Under the pieces are notes generated by a model. That model saw only the letters and a program-made list of their open reading frames with translations, had not been told where the DNA came from and searched no databases. Source: Misgurnus anguillicaudatus (lineage: Eukaryota; Chordata; Actinopteri; Cypriniformes; Cobitidae). From it: a stretch of 64,000 bases of DNA. The stretch spans positions 32,514,501-32,578,500 of the forward strand of contig NC_073358.2 in NCBI RefSeq assembly GCF_027580225.2. The letters run 5' to 3'. Positions 1 through 23,297 of this stretch are shown here, piece by piece (positions within the stretch are counted from its first letter, which is position 1; every line of letters begins with the position of its first letter). The translations under genes were made by a program, and so were the position numbers.

Positions 1-903
1 AAAATTCGCAAATAAAAAAATAAAAACAGAGAAATGCGAATTAGGTGCGTTTCCATCAAGTTGTTTGAGCGAATGACGGTGGTATTGGTAACCTAGTAAC
101 CAACACTAAACAAAAAGGCACGCTTGGAAAATGGAGACAGGACTGCATGTAGTCACGATCGTGCAAGTTATTAATTTATTAGCAGTGCAGCTTGTAATTG
201 CCAAACTGAATGTTGTTCACAGAAAAAGGAATGCAACTTTGCGACGACGTCGAGCCCTATGGTAGACGGCGGAAACAGACAATCAGTCACGTGGGTTTAA
301 TGTTCGCTACGTTTACATCTCCCATTATCCAAATTTACTATTTTTCGCATATATCAAAAACCACCTTAAGAGAGCGTAAACACGTTTTTACGAATTAAGG
401 GCGCTTTTTAAGATCGAAAGTTGGCGTTTCCAGCACTCGTTTTGGATGTTTAAAATGCGCATAATATCATATTGATGGAAACATGGTTGTTGATTTTAAG
501 TAATCTGTACTGAAAATGGGAAACGTATTTGCCGAATTAATTCTGACGTAGCGAACATTAAAACTGACCTTCTAGCTGTTTCCGCTGGAGTTGTCTTTAC
601 CATATACCTGCTAGTGCCTTCAAAATGCTGCATCCTCCCTGTGTGCACAGCATTCAGTTTGGCAATTACAAACTGCACGGCAAATACCTTAATAACTTGC
701 TCCATTGTAACTACATGCAGTCCTGTCTCCATTTTCCACGCGTCGCGTACATTGTTTTGTTTACTGTTGGTTACTAGGTTACCATCGTCATTCGCTCAAA
801 CAACGCACCTAATGGATGGAATCGCACCTAATTCGCATTTTTTTTGTTCTTTTATTGCGAATTTTGAACAGCTTTGCTTTACGTTTGGATGGAAACCTAG
901 CTA
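1..903. repeat. Foldback (inverted-arm) DNA transposon, left edge cut by window
   Basis: Two arms of about 250 bases are inverted copies of each other: roughly 1-260 and 630-903, around a loop of about 370 bases. Both arms carry a short open frame starting METGLHVVT (ATG at 131 on +, ATG at 732 on -), so the arms include former coding sequence rather than plain terminal repeats. The right end reads out of the element near GGATGGAAACCTAGC. The family is not recognised with certainty; a PIF/Harbinger-related origin is only a guess. It lies in the intron upstream of the first visible eeig1 exon. Confidence 0.6.
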
Positions 904-1428
904 ATGTTATTATTAGGGTTACAGTTAAGGTTTGGTGTTATGGTTAATAGCATATTATAAATAATTTACTTTAATATAGTAAATAAATACATGTAACAAG
1001 AAAAACAAATGGACTGTAAAATAAAGTATTACTAAGAGACATGAGAGACTCTTGTAAAAAGCGAAAGAGACTGAAAGAAGTAATGATTTGAAATGGGGTC
1101 TGTAGAAGAGGATGGTGAATAAAATGAAAGTGAAACAGAAAGGGGGAGACGGACAGCAGTCTGCTAAAATTACCAACGTCTGTATTTTGATCTGTAGACT
1201 TACAGTAAATGTTCTAGTTTACTGCTCAATGTATCATTGCTTTGCAGCACTGGCTGGTTTTAAAGATTGATTAGTCTAAGTGATTAGTAGATTGCACAAA
1301 ACTGTTCTGGACAGACTTGCACAATAATCTTTGACACGTTGATCTTTCTGAACATTAAATTGCCAAATCAAGCATTGTCTTGTTCATTGTGTCATTTGTT
1401 TTTATGTCTGATCTCTTTACTAATATTT

Positions 1429-1848
1429 ATTGGGGACATTTCAAAAGACTTTATTAAGATGTCAAATAAATTTTTTCTGTCCCCATAGTACGTATGTGAA
1501 GTTCTCCCTCAAAATACCATATGGATAATTTATTATAACATGTTAAAGTTGCCACTTTGTGTGGAAGCAAAAATGTGCCGTTTAAAATGCGAATGAGTTG
1601 ATCTCTGCACTAAATGGCAGTGCCGTGGTTGAATAGTGCAGATTGAGGGGCGGTATTATCCCGTCTGACATCACAAGGCGAGCCAGATTTCAATTATCTT
1701 TTTTACATGCTTGCAGAAAATATGGTATTAAAACTAACTTACTGGGTTTAAATTTTTTACATTTTCTAGTTTGATAGAAGCACTAGGGATCCAATTATAG
1801 CACTTAAACGTGAAAAAGTCAGATTTTCATGATATATCCCCTTTAAGG
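1429..1848. repeat. MITE family A, copy 1
   Basis: A roughly 420 base element starting GGGGACATTTCA and ending ATATCCCCTTTAA. Three further copies lie in the window (30087-30516, 32817-33118, 40094-40623), in both orientations. Shared landmarks are a 'tttagtgcagag'-type core, 'tgacatcacaag' and 'caattatagcactta'. No coding capacity is seen. It is probably a non-autonomous DNA transposon. Confidence 0.75.
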
Positions 1849-2359
1849 CAATTCCGTGGAAGTCATCTTTACCATAAAAAAGATGAGCACACACAAACAG
1901 ACTTGTTCTTTATATGTACACTTTGGTCTATACTTTTTTGGGGTGTGTGAGATTTTGTTTAGGAAAATATATTTTGCCTGTCAGTTCCCCATATCGGGTG
2001 TTATGAGAAAATACATTACCAATTTAAATATAAAGCAAATCATTTTAACTGAGACGTTTCAGCTGTCATTATAGATTCAAATGTCACATCCATAACGTTG
2101 GCATTGCCCTTCAGTGAGTGTATTCACAAGTGGAAACTGGCTTATTCACTGAAAAGTCACTGTTGCTGTAACACTGTGTTTTTAAACAAACACCTGGGTC
2201 TTATTCACTAACCAGTCCTGTTTAACCAGGCACTCTCTGCACTGTAATTGTCCTGTACCATACAGTACATATGTTTATTTTGTTTTGTCCTGCAAAATCA
2301 CTCAACTTAAACTTTGTTATAAGTTTTTATTTTTACATGTTGTTGTGAATATACTGTAA

Positions 2360-14735
<12,376 letters not shown>

Positions 14736-16957
14736 ATCTCTGATGGACAACTGCCGTCCTTTTTATTTTTTAATGAATAAGACTGACTTTAAAACTTGCC
14801 CCTTTCTGGGTGTAAATCTGTGTTCTCGCATATTACAAAGGTATCAGTCTAATCATGCTTTACTTTTGCAAAGTGGGTACACCCATAGCTCTATGATTAA
14901 GAATGAATAATTATCAATATTTTACACCTGATTCTGAGGATATCAGCTACTTGAAATGCCTAGAAGTGAGGCATGATGGGATCTTCAGTCTAACACTGTA
15001 AAATATGAGGACAGTCCAAAGGATTTGGGATATTATATTAGATTTTATAAGCCTTACAGACTTTATTTAATTGCATATTAATTGTCTTTTATTTTTATAA
15101 TATACCCCAATATATGCTACAGTAAGTGGAGGTTACAAACCACTAAAATCTTATAATGATGCCATGTAGTCAGTAATCAGCCCATTACGCTAATACCAGC
15201 CCATGTCAACTATTGACAAATAAGCCTAAAGTTATTTACAGTATGGCTGGCCATACAATAAACCCTTTTGGCCATTCCCTTCACAAAACCTACTATCAGT
15301 ATCCTAACTGTGTGAGACGGAGATGGTTTGGTTACTTATGTTCCAGCTGGACTGGTTAACATAACATCTATAAATTTCTCACTACAGTTCACGATTTGTT
15401 TCTATGTCTGTCTCAGTATTTTGTCTCATTCACTGTTTGAATCGTTTAACTGTGCTGCTGGTTTCAGCTGTGAATGTTCATGTGACTATGTGTTTAGGCT
15501 CTGACAGCTACTGCGATGTTTCTTTTAACATAGCTGGCCGCACAACGATACAGTTGAGCTATTTATGTGGTACTTGGAAGGGCCTGGCGTGCATCAAAAC
15601 GGTCCTATCCCGGGGTGATCCTGGATGAAGAGGCTAATAGCTGACAAAGAGATAAATGTTCAGGACTAGATTTTATAGGTTTTAGCTGAAAAGTTGCATC
15701 GCTTGTAGGGTTAGATCAGAGACCGTGATTCATAGTCACAAGACTTTGTGCCTGGCAACTGCCTTTGTGTTTCTGACTGGCACCTGGTGTGCACTAGGAA
15801 ACAGCGTGCAATAGACATGAAAGAGAATGGAAAATCCCATTATGTGTTTCTCTGTAATGTTTATTGCTTATTTGTCATGTATTTATAACTAGCCATGATC
15901 TTAATCATGGAAAAGAGTATTTCTCAGTTGATCTGAGAGCTTAAAAACTGACATTGCGAGTTCTGTACTCGTTTCGCACATGTTTCGTCAGTTAAGAGAA
16001 AAGTGCAATGTGGGCCTATTCGTCGTGCAAGCCCATTTTAATGAATTCTTGCAGGGAAAGCCCTAAAAAACATTTCATCGGTCCAGTGGCTTAAAATTAC
16101 AAGCATTAAAAGAATTAGTGTTCACAAGTATACTAATGAGGGAAAGTTATATTTGTGTTTTAAATCCATTACGCCATTTAAATTATGACTAACACCTAAT
16201 ATTGTGGCTTAAGCTTGGCTGCTTTTCTTCAGGATTTTGAGATAAATAGCTACAGTAGATGTTGAGATATTCAGCACTCTGAGATATTTAGGGTAACACT
16301 AAATTTGAAAGGGAAAAATAAATGACCAAGCCTGGTGTTCTGGATGTCATAAAGGGATTTTCCTTAAGACACTGAACAATGTGTCATCTAACTGTTTTCA
16401 TTGTTTACTTTTTTGTACTGTACTTCTTTTGTTCACTCTGAAATGAAAAACTTATTAGCAACTTACAATAGATGAATAACTATCCTGTCATGTGTCTTTT
16501 CGAACCAGCTGGCTGGTTCATTGGAATCTCTTATCATGGAAATTTTCTCGCGTATTAAATAACATTGTGATGGCATGCACAAAAAATTACCATCTACAAT
16601 TCTTGTGCTTCTTCTCTTTTCTTACATTATCTTATGAAACGTCTATATTAATGTTGATGTTTTAGTTTTCAGTCATGATTGACTAATCTGTGATCAAAAA
16701 GAATATAAGGAGCTCAGATGCAAAAGCTACTAAACGCCACCTGTGAGATAATGATATTAACTGAATGGTTTTGGGCACGTATTACACGTTCATCATATAC
16801 TTTTGCTTCATATCCGCTTAATCCTGGCCTCAGGCCATTCAGAAATACCGGTTTGTTTGCAAAATCCATTGATAAAGTCTGATTAAAAAGCTAGTCAGGC
16901 GCACTTAGAGGGTTTTGCATCTGAGCTCTTCATTTACTTTAGCCTCAGAAAAAATCA

Positions 16958-17437
16958 AGAGACCACTTCAAGATTATTTTCAGTTTTTCTCAATTTACTA
17001 TTTATTGGTGTTTAAGTAAAAAAAATTTTTTTGTTTCATTCTGTCAATGACCAACATCATTTCTGACAAATTCCTTATAAAAGTAATGATTTTAATTGCA
17101 GAAAATTTGAACTGAACAAACTAACAAAAAGATCTAATCTTTTCAGATCTTTAATACTGCAATGAAAAAAGTTTTGCTTAATTTTTAAACAACACAATGA
17201 TATGGTTTTACATGTATTTTAGGAATAAAAAAATAATTGATGAAATAACCTTAATTTTAATCACATCTTTTATGTGTCTTGGCATGGTCTCAGTCTTTGA
17301 CCTTGCTGTTGGGTGACTTTGTCACTCCTGAGGTTTCCTTTTGTTGAAATTCAAAAGACATTGGACTGCAATGTCACAATACATGTAGAAATGATGATTA
17401 CAGCAAAACTAGAGTGGTCTCTTAATTATTTTCCCGC
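16958..17437. repeat. TIR repeat inside eeig1 3' UTR
   Basis: Left end 'aatcaagagaccacttcaag' and right end 'actagagtggtctcttaatt' are imperfect inverted repeats around 'aagagaccact'. The 480-base element is AT-rich and has no coding frame. It resembles Tc1/mariner-type MITEs of fish. Confidence 0.6.
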
Positions 17438-18211
17438 ATATATATATATTTAAGATGCTGTTGCAGGGAGCTAAATTGGGTCTATACACGCACACCTTAA
17501 TTTTGGAAGCAGAAGAATTATGTTCTTTATAGTAATCTGTGCATTTCAGTAATCAGTTTTTTTTATCAAACATAAGACTGGTATACATTTACATTTATAT
17601 TTTGTTAATATCATTACAAAGAAAATGTAAAGTGGAATCCAAAATGTATTAAATGCATTGGTTATGAGTTTTACAATAGTTAAGATATATGATTTTAAAC
17701 ATAAAACAAAGAATGAACTGCATTATGGCTGCACAGGAATACACACAAATATATGTATATATAACATTCACTACAACAGCACTTAAATACTAAAGACTAA
17801 TTTAACTCACACGTTAACACAGAATGTTATCATTTCACATTTGCTATAGAGATAAAAACTGCACTTGATTCAGAAGCTTTCTAAAATAACATGCATATTG
17901 CTTACTATAATGTGATAAGACAAATAAAATATATATTCTGGAGATTTCTTTACAAAGTATATAACCTATGTAAATTAATTTACCACTAAGTAATATGGAA
18001 AGGAATTTATTTTTCTGATCGTGACAAATGTTTTAAGATCACACGTGTTTTATTGTCCCAAAGTTTTCATGTTGTCATGTTTGGTTTGCATGGAGAGGTA
18101 TACTGTATTTTCTAACAATAGACCTTGACTATATTTGTACACTCAAATGTGAATGTTTTTTTCTCAAGTGTAACTGTCAGGTGATGTTATCTGTACGTAT
18201 TATTTTGGGGA

Positions 18212-18217
18212 AATAAA
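18212..18217 (+). terminator. Candidate polyadenylation signal of eeig1
   Basis: Canonical AATAAA is followed within 30 bases by 'tatttgttgtgtgac', a GU-rich element. It is the last such signal before the dpm2 promoter region. Confidence 0.55.
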
Positions 18218-18240
18218 GTTAATGTTGGGTACTTATTTGT

Positions 18241-19441
18241 TGTGTGACTTATTTGGATGAATTCATAACTTTTTATGACGTACTGCTGTTAGCACATAAA
18301 AGACATATACTTGACAAGTTATTTATTTATTTATTTATTTTTAACAATTGACAGTAATATAAATATTACAGCAGTGTATCCAAATATTATCTGTCTGAAA
18401 AATAAACAAAAATAACACAAAATTAGATAATTTAAAATAAAAATAAAGACATTGTTGCTAGGAGAAACAATATATTATATAAAAATATGAAAATAATTAC
18501 ATGCCTTTAGAATCTAACAGACTTTCTGGTTTTTTGAGGGTAATATTAGATCAACATAGTGTATTATTTCTTCTTTAAATATTGTAAAACATGATTTTCG
18601 GCCAAAGAATTTACATTTATGAATATGGAATTTAGCCATTAAGATAATAAAATTAATCATGTAAATGTGAATTTGTTTGCCCTTCTGATTAACAAATAGA
18701 GCTAACATGTTTCCAAACAAACAACTTTTTTGTCAATATTTTCAACAATGAAGTCAAGTTTATGTTGCCATAAAACTGCAACAACTTTACAAAACAAAAT
18801 CGCAAAGGCTACAATTGACATCTATATCCCTCTTAAATCTGACAAGAAAATATTTAACAGGGTATATTCTTAAATATAAATTTAAAGGTCACCTCTTTAA
18901 TCTTGTTTGTGACAAAATAATCTTGAAAAGTAAAATAAATTATGAACTTGTGTAATACACTGTAAAAAAACTTCTTGACATCTTAGCACATGATTAAATT
19001 AGGTTTTCTTAAAATGAAATAAAAATACATTTTTATTTTAAGAAAACTTGATTCAATCATGTTGAACTGGTGTACATAATTAAATTACGTAGATCCAACA
19101 AATTTTTTAAGAAAAATAATTTTAAGAAAACTTAATTCAATCATGTGCAACCAGAGATTTCTTGAAACAGTTATACACACAATAAGTATTTAGAAAAAAT
19201 AAATAAAGATAGTAGCTAATATTTCAGAATATAAACACTAGAAGCATACCCATGAAATGATTTTTAGGATACCAAACAATCGCACTTCTATCCAATTATG
19301 GTCTTTTAACACCCTCGTGTGGTGAATAATATTAATGCTATACTAGTAAAAAACTACATTTTCCAGCTGGACTTTTCATCGCTAACCGGAATTAGATGTC
19401 ATAAACAGGAACTTGTGGTTGTATGCGGAAGTGTCACGTTC
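18241..19441. other. eeig1-dpm2 intergenic region
   Basis: AT-rich, with no gene seen. It contains a (TTTA)n run near 18319-18342 and, at about 18957-19180, a palindromic repeat beginning CACTGTAAAAAAAC with mirrored 'cttaaaatgaaataaaaat'/'atttttattttaag' arms. The last roughly 70 bases before the dpm2 ATG are less AT-rich and probably hold the dpm2 promoter and 5' UTR; no TATA box is obvious. Confidence 0.5.
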
Positions 19442-19444
19442 ATG

Positions 19445-21258
19445 ATGGTAAGCTGAAATAAAGTGTTGTGTTTTTGTTGTTTGCATAGAAAAGCGAAATA
19501 GTATAACTAAAATAGCGCATCGTGTAGTTCTCAGTATTTCTTTTAAGCCTGTCGTCAATTAAAATTACTAATTTACTACACGCCTAGTAAAAAACCCGTG
19601 AAGACACTTAACCCTGGAGAACCCAAGAACCCCTCTCTTAGCATCAATTAACATTGGCCAAATTTGACCGGTGGGTTCTCCAGGGTTAAGCAAGAATTCA
19701 TTTATTAACACCAAGCTGTTATACCCTCCTGCTGCTCCTCAGTAACTTAGCTCTGAATGGAGGTCCTGACAGATCTATAACCACTTATTTGTATCAATGG
19801 GTAATTAAACATATCACGAATTAAAAAATTAAATAGGCTAACAAAATTTAGTGTGATTCACTCAGTTTGGTTATGTATTGACATTAATGCAAGTTGTTAT
19901 ATCCATATTTAATCAACTTTTTAAATGTTTAAAATGTATTTAAATAATTTGCATTATTTATGATTGTAGTTGAATCTAATCCCTACAAACAAAATGTCTT
20001 TTCAGGCAACTGGGACGGATCAAGTTGTTGGATTTGGACTTGTTGCCTTTAGTCTGTCACTATTCACATATTACACCATTTGGGTCATAGTTTTGGTAAG
20101 CGTTTTGCTTTATGTCTTTATTAACATTGTAATATCGACCAGTTACTCTTTTGCAGTTTTTTCTGTATGTATACGACTTTAACCATCTACATGATGAACG
20201 ACACTGTGACTACACTGACTGATCAAACAAATGTTCAGATCTTCCTCCGATCTCTTTTAATTTGAGCTTTTTCTGCTTTTTTATATATCATTTATTGTTA
20301 GTGTTTAGAGATTGTTTACCAGGTTTGTAGCTAAGTGTTGTGGTTTATGATTTTGCTTTACAAAGTGAATAGATTTTAGTGCATAAGCAACTGAGAAAAG
20401 CTGATGCTTTCTCTTTAAATGAACTGCAAATTGTATTCGGATGTCAGTTCTCGAAAAGTGTTTTGCTCTGGAAATGTTTAATTGTCTTAATCGATTTATG
20501 CTGTACAGAGATGTACTTTAGTTGTTTTGCTTTTTTTGATTTTCTGCTATTGAGACCCATTAGCGTAACCCAAAGTAGTGAGACAGCTGCACTGCTGTAG
20601 CATTTATAGAGAAAGTAGTTTTGTTTCTAATACTGTAACACAGAAAAATTATTTAGAAAAAAGAAAATGAACACAAGTTTTTTATTTTTATTCCAGCCTT
20701 TTGTAGACCGTGATCATGTGATCTACAGCTACTTTCTTCCACGAGAATATTCAGTCATACTTCCTGGAGTTGCAGCATTAATAGTCTTACTGCTTATTGG
20801 TGAGTAAAACGATCAATAATGAATGCGCTCTACAAAGGATGTGGTCCTTAATCCATTAGTTTGTATGTAATATAAAAATTATGGTCAGTAATGGAGATTA
20901 CATAAACATTGTGGGGTGGTTTCCCAGACAGGGATTAGACTAGTCCTAGACTAAAACAAATGTAAGAGCTGTCCAAACTCAAAACAACTTGCACTGACAT
21001 ATCTTAAAATACATCAGTGCCCTTTGTTTTGCCTCAAATGCACATAAGTAATGTTTTAGTAAGACATGTTTGTTAAAACTAGTTATATTTCCCAATTAAA
21101 CTCAGGTCTAGTCCTGCCTTAAACTAATCCCTGTCCGGGAAATCGCCCCTGTGTGATCTTGTTGCACAGCATTAAGTTGCTAATTGTTTTTTTTTTTCTC
21201 AGGCATCTTCATAATGGTCGTTACATGGAAGAATCGGAAACCTAAAAAAGTTCACTAA
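19445..21258 (+). CDS. dpm2: Dolichol phosphate-mannose synthase regulatory subunit DPM2
   Basis: Exons are 19445-19447 (start codon only), 20006-20095, 20697-20799 and 21203-21258 (TAA), giving 83 residues against 84 in human. DPM2 is an ER-membrane protein that stabilises DPM synthase (with DPM1 and DPM3), which makes dolichol-P-mannose for N-glycans, GPI anchors and O-mannosylation; it also associates with the GPI-GlcNAc transferase. The protein opens [18 protein letters not shown]. Two membrane segments are visible (about residues 10-30 and 51-73). Phe21 and Tyr23, reported as important for DPM1 binding, are both present in FTYY. The tail is basic (KNRKPKKVH). An ATG immediately upstream (19442) is in frame, but the second has the better context (A at -3, G at +4 after splicing). 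An AATAAA at 21375-21380 is the likely poly(A) signal. Introns carry two MITEs. Confidence 0.95.
19608..19689. mobile_element. 74-bp TTAA-flanked mini inverted-repeat element
   Basis: TTAA (19608-19611), then CCCTGGAGAACCC, a 48-base spacer, GGGTTCTCCAGGG, then TTAA (19686-19689). The 13-base terminal repeats are perfect. The arrangement is piggyBac-like but extremely short. It lies in dpm2 intron 1. Confidence 0.75.
20917..21152. repeat. MITE family D, copy 1 (dpm2 intron 3)
   Basis: Left end GGGGTGGTTTCCCAGACAGG and right end, read inverted, AGGGGCGATTTCCCGGACAG; both run on into GGATTAG. The interior includes mirrored 'tagtcctagac' and 'gtctagtcctg'. It is a common fish MITE type without coding capacity. 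A second, interrupted copy lies at 32699-33172. Confidence 0.75.
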
Positions 21259-21712
21259 GACTCTTCAGGTTGTACTGATCTGGTCACAAGAACAATGGTG
21301 TTGTTTTTACTCATGTACCATCTCCATTAACACCAAAGCTGCTTTACACCCTGAATTCCAGTCTATGGGATGTTAATAAATTAGTTTTTATTAAGAATCA
21401 GAAGTACACAATGGTCTACTTGAGTCTTTCAGATCTAGTCACCACAAACTTCTTTGGACAATTCTTTCCATAGTCTAGAAAATAAACGCAACAAACAAAA
21501 ATCTGTAATCTGGCTAAGTAAAAATATTTGTGTATTTTGTATCTGAATGACAACTTGATAGAAAATAGTGTGGTTTGTTTGTTTGTTTTTCATGCTTTTA
21601 AGATCATTTAGATGCATTTTTGTCTTGTGTTGTAAATAGACATAATTATGTGCTAAAATGCATCTGCCACACAGTCTCATATAAAAAATAAAGAGAAAAT
21701 ATGGAAACCTTT

Positions 21713-22390
21713 CTCAAGGTCCTTGAAAGTTTGTGAATCTGGGTGGGGGGCTTGGGGGTTCAAGGCCCTGGGAAGTTTTTGAAAATATACATACATAGAT
21801 ACAGGTCAGTGAAAGTGCTTGAATCTATTTTATGCAAGATGTTTTCTGGAAAAAATCCATATTATTCCCTGTGTAGTGTAAGATAATATCATAAAAATTC
21901 TAGACTTTTTAAGCACACATGCTAAACTGTTCGCTTTTAATGTTTATATCTTCTGTATGCGAATGTTGATTCATATCAAAATGCTTTTTTGCATAATTGT
22001 GTTTGATACATGAAAACGTCTTCGGGTTATGCATGTAACTGGTGTTCCCTGAAAAGGGAACGAGACGCTGCGTCTCCCTTGCCATACTTCCTGGGTCCCT
22101 GTAACACTGTCTTTGGCAATAATTCATATAGCGATGTACTTTCTGGCTCCCGCGTCACCCTGTCTTTGTCATTAAGCCTCACATTGGTTGAATTTGATAT
22201 ACACATTCAGATGCACTTACCTTTGGAGGAGCGCAAGTTCCTTCGAAAGGAAACTGTAACAATGTATCTTAAAAGGTAACACGATGTAATCTTGCTCTCA
22301 CTGGAAATGTGTCCCCACATTTAGTCCTTGAATTTGAGGGTATTGGACCTGGAAAGTCCTTGAAAATTCCTTAACTTTGAAGTTAAGGTG
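21713..22390. repeat. hAT-like non-autonomous repeat, copy 1
   Basis: Shares long blocks with 38168-38601: 'tttgtgaatctg', 'gggaagtttttgaaaatata', 'tattattccctgtgtagtgt' and 'cacatttagtccttgaattt'. This copy is longer in the middle (about 22010-22265), including 'aagggaacgagacgctgcgtc', which resembles terminal repeats of DIRS-like elements. No functional gene; an 89-residue frame here is incidental. Confidence 0.65.
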
Positions 22391-22599
22391 TGCTTTCTAT
22401 AACATCTTGTTTTGTCATTTATATTTTTTCATATGTACATATACAGTATGTTGAAAATAATGTTCTCTCTCTCCTCTAATGATTTCCTAGTGATGGCTGC
22501 TCTGAGCACAACAAATATAAAATAAAGTAAATTGTACTTTTTTATCCACTAAATTTCCTTATGATGACTCTATTCTGTAGTTTAAAGAGCATAATGATG

Positions 22600-22965
22600 A
22601 CTTTGTAGATACAGTCATGGACATTCAGTCAGGCCATTTTGCTTACCGGCCCCCTCATAATCCTGACCTCAACCCCATCGAGCAAATTTGTGGTGAGTTG
22701 GAAAATAAACTTGTACATTCAAAGGAAAGCATTTGCCTTGAGAAATAGGGGACATTTGAAATATATTAATGCTTTGCCAGATCAATTGCTGTGGAAATAC
22801 CAAATATTAAAGTTAAAAGTGGAACACTATGACTCACGTCATTTGATATTTGTTGCGCTCGGAACAACCATCATTAGGAAATTAAATCATGATTTGGAGG
22901 CAAAAGTCATTTTTTTCAAAATCTGTCAGGTGTTCTTATAATTTTAGCCACCACTGTATAAATGG
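22600..22965 (+). pseudogene. Tc1/mariner transposase 3' remnant
   Basis: Around 22653-22715 the frame reads NPDLNPIEQICGELENKL, the region of the last catalytic acidic residue of Tc1 transposases (SPDLNPIE-type). Upstream D-box sequence is missing and the downstream frame decays. The sequence ends near 'ttagccaccactgtat'. It lies between dpm2 and pip5kl1. Confidence 0.7.
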
Positions 22966-23109
22966 ATATATATGAGTTTGGCCACCGTATACATGGAGAT
23001 AGATTTAGACATTTTAGGATTTTAGTTGTTTTTAATCTTTTTTTTGCTGTTTCATCGTATTGATAAGGTGGGTAAGTTCGGGTGCTTCAGACAGAAACAA
23101 TAGTTTATT

Positions 23110-23297
23110 TGCAGTGTGGGATGGGCTGCTGCCGCTGCAGTCGGGCTCGTTCTGATGAGAGGGATTGATCGAGCGCGCGCAGCTCGCGAGTCGCGCTCAC
23201 GCTCTCATTGTGAATATGTCACACGCGCATAGAAAGAATCCGCTGATCTTTACATTCACGAGCCGCACAGAAAAGGACATGTATTAGCGGACCCATC
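23110..23297 (+). promoter_or_regulatory. CpG-rich promoter and 5' UTR of pip5kl1
   Basis: A local CpG cluster ('gatcgagcgcgcgcagctcgcgagtcgcgc') in otherwise AT-rich DNA directly precedes the proposed ATG at 23298. There is no TATA box at a convincing distance, as expected for a CpG-type promoter. The transcription start cannot be fixed by eye. Confidence 0.6.

Larger units (their letters stand above)
14736..18240 (+). other. eeig1: eeig1 3' untranslated region
   Basis: No coding exon follows the TAG at 14733-14735. AT-rich sequence continues to an AATAAA at 18212-18217 with a GT/T-rich stretch just after it, the most convincing cleavage site before dpm2. Other AATAAA copies (near 15258, 16319 and 17926) could give shorter transcripts. 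A dispersed repeat (16958-17437) lies inside. The extent is inferred and transcript ends cannot be proven from sequence. Confidence 0.6.

Noticed and set aside
15404..15628. 74-codon open frame after eeig1
   Set aside because: Falls in the presumed 3' UTR, hydrophobic and unlike any known family; no splice or promoter support.
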